DNA of 64,000 nucleotides. It comes from Qipengyuania flavescens. Its GTDB lineage: Bacteria > Pseudomonadota > Alphaproteobacteria > Sphingomonadales > Sphingomonadaceae. The translations under genes and the position numbers were made by a program. Positions 52,404 to 61,909 of this stretch are shown here, piece after piece. The DNA lies in contig NZ_JARULD010000003.1 of assembly GCF_029688735.1 (NCBI RefSeq), forward strand, positions 124,001-188,000, read 5' to 3'. Every line of letters begins with the position of its first letter. Position 1 is the first letter of the stretch. The notes under the pieces were generated by a model, which was not told the origin of the DNA, made no database searches, and saw nothing but the letters and a program-made list of their open reading frames with translations.

Positions 52404-52793
52404 TCAGGTCGAACGCTTCGGCCAGCCCCACAACTTTATCGCATAGGCGAGCACGGCGATGTGCAGCGCCTCGACCCCCATCGGCACCATCCAACCTTCG
52501 TACGGCCCCTCTATTACGAGGTTGATGAAGCGGCCGGTGAAGGCGATCAGGAACAGGCCGAGCGCGGGCAGCAGCACATCGCCGCGCCGCCGCCAGGCGC
52601 CCCAGCCCATCGACAATGCGCTGATGTAGAAGAAGGCGGTCATGTCTCCGCGCAGCGTCGAGCTGCCATGCGTGCTCGCGACAGACAGGCCGAAATCCGC
52701 GCCCGACGTGGCCGGGTTTACCAGAAAGCCCGTGCCGATCACCAGATCGATAATTGCCAGTATCAGGATGATTGCGCTCAGGATGACATGCAT
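52404..52793 (-). CDS. Small membrane protein of unknown function
   Basis: 129 residues from the ATG at 52793, chosen because GGAGGGG precedes it; a longer frame reaches 52823. Four membrane helices, from MHVILSAIILILAIIDLVIG to ALHIAVLAYAIKLWGW. No recognised domain. Convergent with the membrane-protein gene to its left. Confidence 0.7.
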   Translation of the reverse strand: MHVILSAIILILAIIDLVIGTGFLVNPATSGADFGLSVASTHGSSTLRGDMTAFFYISALSMGWGAWRRRGDVLLPALGLFLIAFTGRFINLVIEGPYEGWMVPMGVEALHIAVLAYAIKLWGWPKRST

Positions 52794-52909
52794 CGGCCCC
52801 TCCGTTTCCCCTTTCTTTACCATAGGCGGCTACGCGTAATCCCGCAATCCGCCTGCGCTGCGCGCTGGCCATGACGAACGGGGGGCGCTAGCTAGCGCTT
52901 GATGACACG

Positions 52910-54724
52910 ATGGGAATGCATTCGCCGATCCGCGCCCACGCAGGCGCGAGCCAAGCCAGCGAGCGGGATGGCGACGTGAGCGGCCCGCACATTTTGCTCG
53001 TGATCGGGGGCGGTATCGCGGCCTACAAATCGTGCGAACTGGTGCGCATGATCCGCAAGGCGGGGGGCAAGGTGACCTGCGTGCTGACCGAAGGCGGCCA
53101 GCAATTCGTCACCCCCATGGCGCTCGCCGCCTTAAGCGAGAACAAGGTCTATACATCGCTGTTCGATCTCAAGGACGAGGTCGAGATGGGCCATATCCAG
53201 CTCAGCCGCGAGGCCGACCTGGTGGTCGTGTGCCCGGCGACGGCCGATCTGCTCGCCAAGATGGCTGCCGGCATCGCCGACGATCTGGCGACGACGCTGA
53301 TCCTGGCCACCGACAAGCCGGTGCTGACCGTGCCCGCGATGAACGTGCGCATGTGGGAGCATTCGGCGACCCAGCGCAATGCCGACTGGCTGCGCCAGGC
53401 CGGCGTCGCGGTGATGGACCCGGACGAGGGCGCGATGGCCTGCGGCGAATTCGGCCCGGGTCGCTTGCCGGAGCCTGCCGCGATCCTCGCGCGCATCGCG
53501 GAGGAGCTCGACCTCGATATCGACGTGCCCGAACTGCCCGTGCCTGCCGCTGCGCAGCTTGCCGCGCCGGTGGAAGACGACGTTTCGGAAGAGCCCGAGG
53601 CAGAGGGCGATATCTTCGAGGCGCTCGAGCCCGAAGCCGAAGAGGAAGTCGAACAGAGCGGCGGCGGCCTTGGCGGACTGCTGTCGATGATCATTCCGCG
53701 CAGCACCAAGCAACGCACTCACGAGGAAATCGAGGAAGAATTCGCAGCGGAGCCGGAGGAAGAACCGCTCGACGGGGATGAAACGGTCGCCGAAGACGAT
53801 CTGCTCGAGGATCTCCCGGAAGAGGAAATCGCCTTCGATCCGGGTGCCGCGTCCTCGCTGCTCGCTAGCAAGGGCGGGGCTTCGGCCGCGCCGCCGATCG
53901 ATGCGCAGGCGCTCAACCATACCGTTGCCAAGCAGGACATGCGTTCTGCCCCGCAGCCACTCGAAGCGAAGGGCGAGAGCGTTTCGGTCAGCTTCGACGA
54001 ATCGCCGCTGGCCGGACAGGCCGCCTTCGATCCCGATCCCGAACATCGCCCCCTCTACGGCAAGCACGTGCTCGTCACCGCCGGCCCGACGCGCGAGCCG
54101 ATCGATCCGGTGCGCTATATCGCCAACCGGTCGAGCGGGAAGCAGGGCTTCGCGATTGCTGCCATGGCCGCCGCCGCGGGTGCGCGCGTCACGCTGGTGA
54201 CTGGACCCGTGCACTTGCCGACGCCTATCGGTGTGGACCGCGTGGACGTCGAAACCGCCGAGGATATGGCCGAAGAAGTGCGCCGCGCCCTGCCTGCGGA
54301 TGCCGCCTTCATGGTGGCCGCCGTGGCCGACTGGAAGAGCCGCAGCGTCGCGACCGAGAAGATGAAGAAGCGCGGCAGCGCGCCGCCCGCGCTGATCCTC
54401 GCCGAGAACCCCGATATCCTCGCCAGCGTGGCCGCCGGGCGCAAGCGTCCGCCGCTGCTGGTCGGTTTCGCCGCCGAGACCGAGAACGTGGTCGAGAACG
54501 CCAAGTCCAAGCGCAAGCGCAAGGGCGCCGACTGGATCATCGCCAACAATGTCAGCTTCTCCGAAGGCGAAAGCGTGATGGGCGGCGACATGAACCAGGT
54601 CCATGTCGTCACTTCCAGCGGTGTGGAAAGCCTGCCCGAAATGCCCAAGGAAGAGGTTGCGCGCGAGCTCGTCCGCATGGCAGCAGAAGCCCTCAATGGA
54701 GAGGGTGACGAGGATAATGACTGA
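52910..54724 (+). CDS. coaBC: Bifunctional phosphopantothenoylcysteine decarboxylase/synthase with a long acidic linker
   Basis: 604 residues (GTG at 52976 is an alternative start). The CoaC flavoprotein half has [20 protein letters not shown], catalytic His95 in [14 protein letters not shown] (142-149) and Cys178 in [13 protein letters not shown]. The CoaB half from about 383 has [28 protein letters not shown] and AAVADWKSR. Between them lies a low-complexity acidic segment of about 180 residues (203-382), absent from standard 400-residue CoaBC. Makes 4'-phosphopantetheine from phosphopantothenate for CoA. dut overlaps its end by eight bases. Confidence 0.95.
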   Translation: MGMHSPIRAHAGASQASERDGDVSGPHILLVIGGGIAAYKSCELVRMIRKAGGKVTCVLTEGGQQFVTPMALAALSENKVYTSLFDLKDEVEMGHIQLSREADLVVVCPATADLLAKMAAGIADDLATTLILATDKPVLTVPAMNVRMWEHSATQRNADWLRQAGVAVMDPDEGAMACGEFGPGRLPEPAAILARIAEELDLDIDVPELPVPAAAQLAAPVEDDVSEEPEAEGDIFEALEPEAEEEVEQSGGGLGGLLSMIIPRSTKQRTHEEIEEEFAAEPEEEPLDGDETVAEDDLLEDLPEEEIAFDPGAASSLLASKGGASAAPPIDAQALNHTVAKQDMRSAPQPLEAKGESVSVSFDESPLAGQAAFDPDPEHRPLYGKHVLVTAGPTREPIDPVRYIANRSSGKQGFAIAAMAAAAGARVTLVTGPVHLPTPIGVDRVDVETAEDMAEEVRRALPADAAFMVAAVADWKSRSVATEKMKKRGSAPPALILAENPDILASVAAGRKRPPLLVGFAAETENVVENAKSKRKRKGADWIIANNVSFSEGESVMGGDMNQVHVVTSSGVESLPEMPKEEVARELVRMAAEALNGEGDEDND

Positions 54725-55178
54725 TCGCATCGGGGTACGGATCAAGCGCCTGCCCCATGGACGAGATCTCGACCTGCCGGCCTATGCCACCGATGGTGCG
54801 GCGGGCATGGATGTGGTGGCGGCCGAGGCCGTTACGCTGAATCCGGGACAGCGCCATGCAGTGGCCACCGGCCTCGCAGTGGCGATCCCTGAAGGCTACG
54901 AGATCCAGGTGCGGCCGCGGTCGGGCCTTGCGCTCAAGCACGGCATCTCCGTGCCCAACACGCCCGGCACGATCGACAGCGACTATCGCGGCGAGCTGAA
55001 AATCATCATGATCAATCACGGGACGGACGATTTTCCCATCGCTCGCGGCGACCGGATCGCGCAGCTGGTGCTGGCGCCGGTGACGCAGGCCGAATGGGAC
55101 GAGGTCGAGGAACTGGACGATACCGCGCGCGGCTCGGGCGGGTTCGGTTCGACCGGCGGGCACGAGCGCCTGCACTGA
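54717..55178 (+). CDS. dut: dUTP diphosphatase (deoxyuridine triphosphatase)
   Basis: 153 residues. Trimeric dUTPase motifs: [14 protein letters not shown] (1), [14 protein letters not shown] (2), [19 protein letters not shown] (3), [10 protein letters not shown] (4) and the C-terminal [12 protein letters not shown] (5). It hydrolyses dUTP to keep uracil out of DNA. Overlaps coaBC by eight bases; the coaBC-dut pair is common in proteobacteria. Confidence 0.97.
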   Translation: MTDRIGVRIKRLPHGRDLDLPAYATDGAAGMDVVAAEAVTLNPGQRHAVATGLAVAIPEGYEIQVRPRSGLALKHGISVPNTPGTIDSDYRGELKIIMINHGTDDFPIARGDRIAQLVLAPVTQAEWDEVEELDDTARGSGGFGSTGGHERLH

Positions 55179-55182
55179 TTTC

Positions 55183-55737
55183 TCAGCGCACCGCCCGGCG
55201 ATGGGCCCGGTGGAAACAAAATGCCGCAGCGCTCCATATCGCGGCGAACACCAGCAGCACGCCCCACTCGACGGCATGGCCGGGCATCATTTGCAGTGCT
55301 GCGACGCCCAGCACAGGCTGACCGATTGCGATGATAGCCATGATCCAGCGCAAGGCCGCAGGGCGGAAACGGACAATCAGGCACAGTAGAACTCCGCCGA
55401 TCACCAGCACGGTGAAGCCCGCATTCACCGGCTCGCTCTCGGCTCCGATAAATCCAACCGCGGCATTCGCCCAAAGTGTCAGGAAACCTGCGACCGAGGC
55501 GATGGCAATGCCGAGACCCTTTGACGTTCTGCCGCCGAATCGCATGGCGAGCTCAAGACCTGTGCCCAGCACCAAGAGGAGGACCGCCGCAAAACCGAAG
55601 TCCAGCGGCGTCCAGTGTACCTCGTCGGTGAAATGCATGGCGATGGCGGGCAGGGCCAGCAGTGCCAGCGCCGCGCCCCATCCGGCGATGCGCCATCCAT
55701 TCAGCCAATTATGTCGTGCGTTTGCTTGGTCGTTCAT
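55183..55737 (-). CDS. Six-helix membrane protein of unknown function
   Basis: 184 residues from the ATG at 55737. Regular hydrophobic segments (IAGWGAALALLALPAIAMHF; VLLLVLGTGLELAMRFGG; AGFTVLVIGGVLLCLIVRF) indicate about six membrane helices. No recognised family. Divergent from the winged-helix membrane regulator gene at 55872, so both may share a promoter region. Confidence 0.72.
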   Translation of the reverse strand: MNDQANARHNWLNGWRIAGWGAALALLALPAIAMHFTDEVHWTPLDFGFAAVLLLVLGTGLELAMRFGGRTSKGLGIAIASVAGFLTLWANAAVGFIGAESEPVNAGFTVLVIGGVLLCLIVRFRPAALRWIMAIIAIGQPVLGVAALQMMPGHAVEWGVLLVFAAIWSAAAFCFHRAHRRAVR

Positions 55738-55871
55738 CTCGGCTCCTGTGCTTGCGATGCCGGATAGCTGCCGGAAAACCCGCCTGAGCGGCATGAGCAA
55801 TTCGTGAGCAATGCTTGAAAACCTTCCTCACCCCGCCCGCATGGCTTAAAGCGCAATGCGAAAGGGGGCGC

Positions 55872-56891
55872 ATGGAGCAGCAATCGGACAGCGTGCATTT
55901 CGGCGATTTCGAGCTCGACCTGGCGGACCGCCAGTTGCGGCGCGGGGGCGATCCGGTGGAGCTCGGGAGTCGCTATTTCGATGCGCTGGCCTTGCTGGTC
56001 GCCAATGCCGGATCGCTGGTGTCGAAGACCCGCTTCATGGACGAGGTCTGGCGAGGCATTCCCGTTACCGACGAGGCGCTGACCCAGTGCATTCGCACCC
56101 TGCGCCGGGCCTTGGGCGATGATGCAGCAAACCCCCGCTATATCCAGACGGTGCCGAAGCACGGTTACCGTTTCCTGGCCGAAGTCGCGGTAGAAGACGG
56201 TCCCGAGTCACCCGCGCGCAAACCGTCGATCGCCGGACGCGTCGCAGGCGCATGCACCCTATCGGGCGCTCTCGCCGGAGTGCTGGGCGGGGCGTTCTAC
56301 GGCGCGCTCGCAGGCACGGGCGGCGGCGCGACGATTGTCGTTCTGGCGGCATTGGTCGGAGCGCTCGGAACGCTGGCCGGAGCCGCGATCGGCCTCGGCA
56401 TGGCAGCCGCGATCGCATGGCGCGGTCGAGGCGATCCGGCCCTTATCGCGGGCGGTATTGTGGGGGGCGTTGTGGCCGGCGCTCTCGGCAGTACGTTGGG
56501 GCGCGACGGGATTGGCCTGCTGACCGGAGAGGCGCTCGGCGGGGTGACCGGGATTTACGAAGGGCTGGTGCTCGGAGCGGCTGCGGGGCTGGCAGGCTGG
56601 CTAGTGTTGCGCGACGAGGCATCGTCAGCACCGCGCTTCGCATCTGTCGCCACGGTGCTTGGGCTTGGGGCTGGATTGCTGATTGACATCAGCGGCGGTC
56701 GCCTGCTCGGCGGCAGCCTTTATGCGCTCCAGCAGAGCCTCGGCGACACGCAGCTTCGCCTCGAAAACATCGGCGCGGCTTTCGGGGAGAACACCTATGG
56801 CCCGACCGCGCATTTCACCACTGCTATTGGCGAGGGAGCAGTTTTCGTTCTAGCTATCACGATGGGGCTTATCGTCCTGAAACGCCGCTGA
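55872..56891 (+). CDS. Membrane-embedded winged-helix regulator (CadC/ToxR-like) with glycine-zipper domain
   Basis: 339 residues from the ATG at 55872 (AAAGGGGG upstream). Residues 1-103 are an OmpR/PhoB-type winged helix: VHFGDFELDLADRQLRRGGD, LALLVANAGSLVSKTRFMDE, then QCIRTLRRALGDDAANPRYI and VPKHGYRFLAEV. From about 117 onward the protein is an almost continuous Gly/Ala-rich hydrophobic domain (GALAGVLGGAFYGALAGTGG; GGIVGGVVAGALGSTLGRDG), ending in a last helix and KRR. It resembles one-component ToxR/CadC regulators, but with glycine-zipper helices instead of a periplasmic sensor. Confidence 0.82.
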   Translation: MEQQSDSVHFGDFELDLADRQLRRGGDPVELGSRYFDALALLVANAGSLVSKTRFMDEVWRGIPVTDEALTQCIRTLRRALGDDAANPRYIQTVPKHGYRFLAEVAVEDGPESPARKPSIAGRVAGACTLSGALAGVLGGAFYGALAGTGGGATIVVLAALVGALGTLAGAAIGLGMAAAIAWRGRGDPALIAGGIVGGVVAGALGSTLGRDGIGLLTGEALGGVTGIYEGLVLGAAAGLAGWLVLRDEASSAPRFASVATVLGLGAGLLIDISGGRLLGGSLYALQQSLGDTQLRLENIGAAFGENTYGPTAHFTTAIGEGAVFVLAITMGLIVLKRR

Positions 56892-56896
56892 AACAA

Positions 56897-56925
56897 GAAA
56901 GGGCGGCTCTGCAGACCGCCCTTTC
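56897..56925. terminator. Bidirectional intrinsic terminator
   Basis: GAAAGGGCGG and CCGCCCTTTC form a 10-bp perfect stem around a 9-base loop, six bases after the regulator stop and before the convergent lipoprotein stop at 56952. A/T pairs at the base serve as short U-tracts in both directions. Confidence 0.75.
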
Positions 56926-56951
56926 CCGTGAAACCCCAGATGGGGATTATG

Positions 56952-57653
56952 TCAGTCGATCCGGCGGACGACCTTCTCTTCCGGCTTGATCGAGATCCGC
57001 ACCGTCTCGCCCGAATTGCCCGGGAAGTCGGTGAACATCGCCTCGACCAAATTCGGCACGAGATATTGCAGCCGGTTCGAGGTCGACATGGCCTGCGCCT
57101 TGCCTTCGAACAGTCGCTGCCCGTCCACGGCGCGGTCGATCTTCATGTCGATCCCGCTGGTATAGACCGTGTAGCTGCGGATTTCCGGGCCACCGAACCA
57201 CGGATCGTAGAAGCCGAAGCCCCAGCGGCTGCCGAAATGACGCGGGCGGTAATAGGAGAGTCGCGAACGGAAGAACGGGTCGCGATAGCCGTACCACGGA
57301 TCGTAGAACGGATCGCGGAACCCGGTCGAGCGCACACGCTCGCGGCCATTGTCGACACCGTAATCGAAACGGACCAGCAGGCTGGCAGCCTCGGCAGACG
57401 GCGCTTCGGCATAGCCGAGGCGGTTCATCTGCGCTTCGACGAGATCGGCATATTGCGCGAACTCGAGCCCGCCGGCCAGCGCCGGATCGTCGGCGACGAC
57501 ATAGAATGTCTCGCCCTGCGGCGCGGGCAGCTGCGTCTGGAAACGCTGCACGTCCGCCTTGAACGGGGTGGCGCAGGCGGCAAGGCCTGCAAGGATCATC
57601 GGCACGGAGGCGAGTTTCAGAGTGCGCCCCCAACCTTTTTTCAGGTCAGTCAT
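56952..57653 (-). CDS. DUF4136-like lipoprotein
   Basis: 233 residues from the ATG at 57653. LASVPMILAGLAAC is a lipobox signal with Cys27. VQRFQTQLPAPQGETFYVVA then ALAGGLEFAQYADLVEAQMN match the DUF4136 start. A Tyr/Arg/Pro/Phe-rich middle (DPFYDPWYGYRDPFFRSRLS) is unusual and probably disordered or surface-associated. Ends with NSGETVRISIKPEEK. Envelope protein of unknown role. Confidence 0.82.
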   Translation of the reverse strand: MTDLKKGWGRTLKLASVPMILAGLAACATPFKADVQRFQTQLPAPQGETFYVVADDPALAGGLEFAQYADLVEAQMNRLGYAEAPSAEAASLLVRFDYGVDNGRERVRSTGFRDPFYDPWYGYRDPFFRSRLSYYRPRHFGSRWGFGFYDPWFGGPEIRSYTVYTSGIDMKIDRAVDGQRLFEGKAQAMSTSNRLQYLVPNLVEAMFTDFPGNSGETVRISIKPEEKVVRRID

Positions 57654-57830
57654 ACTCAGTCCCTTTCGAACGGACACGCAATGTATCACGATTGCGAATG
57701 AATGCGCAGCCCGCCGCTTCCCTGAGGCACACTGCCAGTTAGTGTGCTTGGGTGTAGACGAGCGGATGTGAACCCGGTTTGAATGCCGGGATTCACATTT
57801 GTTGTGCAATCGCAGGGGCTTGAGACTAGC

Positions 57831-58847
57831 TCAGCGCACCAGGCCGAGCGCCGCATAAGCGGCAGTGAGCGTGTCGCGCCCGGCCTCGCGGGCCTGCGAA
57901 GCGCCGCGCGCAAGGATCGCGTCGAGCGCTTCCTCGTCGTCCTTCAGCTCGAGGAAGCGCGCATTGATCGGGGCCAGCGTCTCGACCAGCACTTCGCCCA
58001 GCGCGGGCTTGAACGCGCCGAAGCCCTGTCCGCCGAACTCGCCCAGCACGTCCGCAACACTCTTGCCAGTGAGCGCGCCGTATATGCCGACGAGGTTCTG
58101 CGCTTCGGCCCGGCCTTCGAGGTCCTTCTCGTTATCGGGCAGGGGCTCGGGGTCGGTCTTTGCCTTCTTGACCTTCTTCATGATCGTGTCGGCATCGTCG
58201 GTCAGGCTGATGCGGCTCATGTCCGAGGGATCGGACTTGCTCATCTTCGCGGTCCCGTCGCGCAGGCTCATGATCCGTGCCGCAGCGGGCGGGATGTAGG
58301 GTTCGGGCAGGGTGAAGAGCGGCGCGTCCTCGGCGCAGAAGTCGTTGTTGAACTTCTGCGCGATGTCGCGCGCCAGTTCCAGATGTTGCTTCTGGTCCTC
58401 GCCCACGGGCACATGGGTCGCCTGGTAGAGCAGCACGTCGGCGGCCTGCAGCACGGGATAGGTGAAGAGCGCGACCGACTGGCCTTCGCGGTTCTTGCCC
58501 GCCTTGTCCTTCCACTGCGTCATCCGGTTCAGCCAGCCCATGCGGGCCGTGCCGTTGAGCAGCCATTGCAGCTCGGCATGGGCGGGGACCTGCGCCTGGT
58601 TGAAGAGCACGGTCTTGGACGGATCGACCCCGCAGGCGACCAGCGTGGCGACCATCTCGCGCGTGTTCTGCGTCAACTCCGCCGGGTCGTGCGGCTGCGA
58701 GATGGCGTGCAAATCAGCGAGGAAAATGAAGCATTCGCCCCCTGCGGCATGCGCCTCGTCTTGCAGCTTCACATAATTGACGATCGCGCCGAGGTAATTG
58801 CCGAGATGCGGCTTTCCGGTGGGCTGGATGCCGGAGACTACACGCAT
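57831..58847 (-). CDS. trpS: Tryptophanyl-tRNA synthetase
   Basis: 338 residues. Class I synthetase: the HIGH-equivalent is [13 protein letters not shown] near the start, and the KMSKS loop is [13 protein letters not shown]. Tryptophan-pocket region [19 protein letters not shown] and [17 protein letters not shown] are conserved. Charges tRNA-Trp. Four bases from the murJ stop on the same strand. Confidence 0.97.
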   Translation of the reverse strand: MRVVSGIQPTGKPHLGNYLGAIVNYVKLQDEAHAAGGECFIFLADLHAISQPHDPAELTQNTREMVATLVACGVDPSKTVLFNQAQVPAHAELQWLLNGTARMGWLNRMTQWKDKAGKNREGQSVALFTYPVLQAADVLLYQATHVPVGEDQKQHLELARDIAQKFNNDFCAEDAPLFTLPEPYIPPAAARIMSLRDGTAKMSKSDPSDMSRISLTDDADTIMKKVKKAKTDPEPLPDNEKDLEGRAEAQNLVGIYGALTGKSVADVLGEFGGQGFGAFKPALGEVLVETLAPINARFLELKDDEEALDAILARGASQAREAGRDTLTAAYAALGLVR

Positions 58848-58851
58848 GGGA

Positions 58852-60423
58852 TCAGGGTTCTCTCTTCTTGGTCAGGGCGACGATGCGCTGCTTGTCGAGC
58901 GCGCCGATGGCGAAGGCGACACCGAAATAGACGATGGCCGAGCAGGCGACGAGCACCAGCAGCGCGCCGATCCGCTGGAACAGGCCGGCGGAATACCAGC
59001 CGGTTAGCAAATCGCGCGCGAACCACAAGGCAGCGCCCATGGCGGCGGCGGCGATGAGTTGCCGGGCGATGCGACCGACCAGCTTCAGCGGGATTGTATA
59101 ATATCCGCGCCTCACCAGCACGATGTAGAGATAGGCGACATTGATCCACGCCCCGACCACGCTGGCCAGCGCGACGCCGATAACGCCGTAATCGGCGATC
59201 AGTACGAAGTTCATGGCTACGAACACCGCCAGCGAAATGAATGCGGCGTAGACCGGCGTGCGCGTGTCCGATCGGGCATAGAAGTTGGGCACCAGCACCT
59301 TGACCAGCACATAGGCCGGCAGGCCGAGCACCAGCATGCCGAGCACCTGCCCGGTCAGTTCCGCCTGCTCGAGGCTGAAGCGGCCGCCCTGGAAGATCAT
59401 CGTGACGAAGGGCACGGCGCAGACTGCCAGCGCTACGGCTGCCGGGATGGTCAACAGCATGGACAGCTCGATCGCATCGGACTGGATACGGTCGGTGCCC
59501 TCCTTGTTCTTCGCCCCGACGAAGCGCGAGAGCGTAGGCAGTATGGCCGTCGACAGGGCTATGCCGATGATGCCGAGCGGCAGCTGGTTCAGCCGGTCGG
59601 CATAATTCATGTAGCTGATCGCGCCGCTATCCAGCTGGTTGAGGAAGTAGAGCTGCACCAGCGTATTGATCTGGTAGGCCCCGCCGCCGATCGCCGCCGG
59701 GAGCGCGATGATCGACAGGCGCTTCACCTCCGGCGTGATCCGCGGCCACAGCAGCTTGGGGCGGAAGCCCTCCACCCGCGTCCAGACATAGAGCCAGACG
59801 AGCTGTACCACCCCGCCGATCGTGACGGCCCAGGCCTGGCTGTAACCGACTCGCTCGACGGTCCAGGCCCAGCTGGACATGGCGTAATCGCCGAACAGCA
59901 GCGCGCCGATCAGCACCAGGTTGAGCAGGATCGGAAAGCTTGCTCCGGGCGCGAAGCGGCTGACCGAATTGAGCATGCCGGTGAACAGCGTGACCAGACT
60001 GACCAACAGGATGTAGGGGAACATGATCCGCGCGAAATCGACTTCCATCGCGAAGGTCGCCGGATCGGCGTCGCCATCCCCCAGCAGCGTGATGACCCAT
60101 GGCATGGCCAGCATCATAACCGCACACAAGGCGATCAGCACCGGCAGGAAGACGCTCAGCACGTCGTCGGAAAAACTGCGCGCGTCCTCGATCCCGCCAT
60201 CGCCATGCAACCGCTTGGAAAACATGGGCACGAAGGCGGCAGAGAAAGCGCCTTCCGCGAACAGGCGGCGGAAGACGTTGGGAATGATGAAAGCCTGAAA
60301 CCAGGCATCGGTCACGGCATTCGCGCCGAGCACGCGCGCGAAAATCATCTCGCGCGCCATGCCGGCGACGCGGCTGACCATGGTCAGCCCGCCGATCGTC
60401 CCGACGTGTTTGAGCAGGCTCAC
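58852..60423 (-). CDS. murJ: Lipid II flippase MurJ
   Basis: 523 residues, about 14 membrane helices. The N-terminus [20 protein letters not shown] and [20 protein letters not shown] are MurJ/MviN signatures; [20 protein letters not shown] and [20 protein letters not shown] follow. It exports the peptidoglycan precursor lipid II. Precedes trpS in one operon. Confidence 0.96.
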   Translation of the reverse strand: MSLLKHVGTIGGLTMVSRVAGMAREMIFARVLGANAVTDAWFQAFIIPNVFRRLFAEGAFSAAFVPMFSKRLHGDGGIEDARSFSDDVLSVFLPVLIALCAVMMLAMPWVITLLGDGDADPATFAMEVDFARIMFPYILLVSLVTLFTGMLNSVSRFAPGASFPILLNLVLIGALLFGDYAMSSWAWTVERVGYSQAWAVTIGGVVQLVWLYVWTRVEGFRPKLLWPRITPEVKRLSIIALPAAIGGGAYQINTLVQLYFLNQLDSGAISYMNYADRLNQLPLGIIGIALSTAILPTLSRFVGAKNKEGTDRIQSDAIELSMLLTIPAAVALAVCAVPFVTMIFQGGRFSLEQAELTGQVLGMLVLGLPAYVLVKVLVPNFYARSDTRTPVYAAFISLAVFVAMNFVLIADYGVIGVALASVVGAWINVAYLYIVLVRRGYYTIPLKLVGRIARQLIAAAAMGAALWFARDLLTGWYSAGLFQRIGALLVLVACSAIVYFGVAFAIGALDKQRIVALTKKREP

Positions 60424-60453
60424 GTCAGAGCCTCCGCCTCAGGCCGGGCGCGC

Positions 60454-60984
60454 TCAGGCGTCGCCGGTCGGTGCCGGAGCGCCTGCGCCCTGTTCCTGCG
60501 CCCGCTGGGCGAGCTGCTGCTGGTAGATGCCGCCGAAATCGATCGGGTCGAGCACCAGCGGCGGGAAACCGGCATCGCGCACGGCATCGGCGATGACGCG
60601 GCGGGCGAAGGGGAACAGCAGGCGGGGTGCCTCCGCAAACATGAAGGCATGCGCGTGTTCGTCGGGCAGATTGCGAATGCCCACGAGGCCGCAATATTCG
60701 AGATCGACGAGGTAGAGATTGCCCTTGCCGGTCTTCGCCGTGGCGGTAACCTTCAGCACGACTTCGTGCACGTCGTCGCCAGCCGGTTCGGAACCGATGT
60801 TGAACTGCACGTCGAGCTGCGGCTGCTCGTTCCACTGGAAGCACGCGGGCGCATTGGGGTTCTCGACCGAAAGGTCTTTCACATATTGCGAGATGAGCCC
60901 GACGGCAGGCGAATTGTCGGCACCGTTCGCGCCGGCTGCGGGATCGGGATTGAGGTCGGTGAGAACGTCGCCTTCGTCGGCCAT
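60454..60984 (-). CDS. secB: Protein-export chaperone SecB
   Basis: 176 residues. ISQYVKDLSVENPNAPACFQ and the DLEYCGLVGIRNLPDEHAHA core are SecB signatures, with APRLLFPFARRVIADAVRDA and PIDFGGIYQQQL near the end. An acidic N-terminal tail precedes the fold. Holds preproteins unfolded for SecA. Divergent from the Tim44-domain gene, the normal alphaproteobacterial arrangement. Confidence 0.97.
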   Translation of the reverse strand: MADEGDVLTDLNPDPAAGANGADNSPAVGLISQYVKDLSVENPNAPACFQWNEQPQLDVQFNIGSEPAGDDVHEVVLKVTATAKTGKGNLYLVDLEYCGLVGIRNLPDEHAHAFMFAEAPRLLFPFARRVIADAVRDAGFPPLVLDPIDFGGIYQQQLAQRAQEQGAGAPAPTGDA

Positions 60985-61224
60985 GATGTCAGTCTTTCGA
61001 TTCTGGTTCGGAATGGTCTCGCGAACCGGGCTTCGTGAGCCGATCCGCTACAGGTCGCGCGCCTAGCAGGTGCCGGGGCGGGGGGCAATCCGCCGCCGCA
61101 GACGGTAGCCGGCGAGGAAACCCGTTCATCGCGGGAACATTGCCGGTTTGTAATTTGTACCTATCTAGGGCAGGAATGCTCCAGCGGCATTCCCAACACC
61201 AAGGGTTAAGCGGACAACCATATT

Positions 61225-61884
61225 GTGATTACCGAAATCGTCATCCTCGCCATGATCGCAGCCTTCCTGGGCTTGCGTCTCTATTCGGTGCTCGGCCGCC
61301 GGTCCGAGCATGAGGAAGAGGTGATCCCGCACCGTTTCGATCGCAGCGATGCAGGCGATGCGCCGCGCGAGGTCGAAGCGCCGCGCGCTGTCACGCCGCC
61401 GGTTGCGCTGCGATCCACCGACAATCGCGTGCCTGCCAACGAGGCTGGCATCCGTGCTATCGCCAGCGCCGATCCGCAGTTCGACCTGCTGGCTTTCCTC
61501 GAAGGAGCCAAGGGCGCCTATGGCATGGTGCTCGAGTCGTTCTGGCAGGGCGACAAGGAAACCCTGCGCGAGCTGACCGACGACGATGTCTACGAAAGCT
61601 TCGCCGGTGCGATCGACGCGCGCGACGAGGCCGGCGAGACGCTGGAAAACCGCTTGATCCGGATCGAGGACGCGAGCGTTCGCAGTGCCGAACTCGATGG
61701 CCGTATCGCCCGCATCGCCGTGCTGTTCGTGGCCGATATCGCCGCCGTGACACGCGACAAGGATGGCAATGTCATCGCCGGGTCGCTGGACGATGCGGTG
61801 GAGAGCCGTGATGTGTGGACCTTCTCGCGCAATGTCGATGCGTCCTCGCCCGACTGGATTCTCGACGAAACCGACCAGGCCTGA
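61225..61884 (+). CDS. Tim44/TimA-domain membrane-associated protein
   Basis: 219 residues from a GTG start. One N-terminal membrane helix (ITEIVILAMIAAFLGLRLYS), an acidic linker, and a Tim44-like domain (FDLLAFLEGAKGAYGMVLES ... VTRDKDGNVIAGSLDDAVES ... DVWTFSRNVDASSPDWILDE). Bacterial TimA/Tim44 relatives sit at the inner membrane; their role is not well settled. Followed 25 bases later by mltA. Confidence 0.9.
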   Translation: MITEIVILAMIAAFLGLRLYSVLGRRSEHEEEVIPHRFDRSDAGDAPREVEAPRAVTPPVALRSTDNRVPANEAGIRAIASADPQFDLLAFLEGAKGAYGMVLESFWQGDKETLRELTDDDVYESFAGAIDARDEAGETLENRLIRIEDASVRSAELDGRIARIAVLFVADIAAVTRDKDGNVIAGSLDDAVESRDVWTFSRNVDASSPDWILDETDQA

Positions 61885-61909
61885 CGGGCCGAACCTGCGG
61901 GAGGGCACA

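Noticed and set aside
53132-54745. 537-codon minus-strand ORF over coaBC
   Set aside because: Mirror of coaBC, including its low-complexity acidic linker; no ribosome site or domain.
59059-61038. 659-codon plus-strand ORF over murJ and secB
   Set aside because: Antisense shadow of two well-supported genes; highly charged, repetitive translation without domains.
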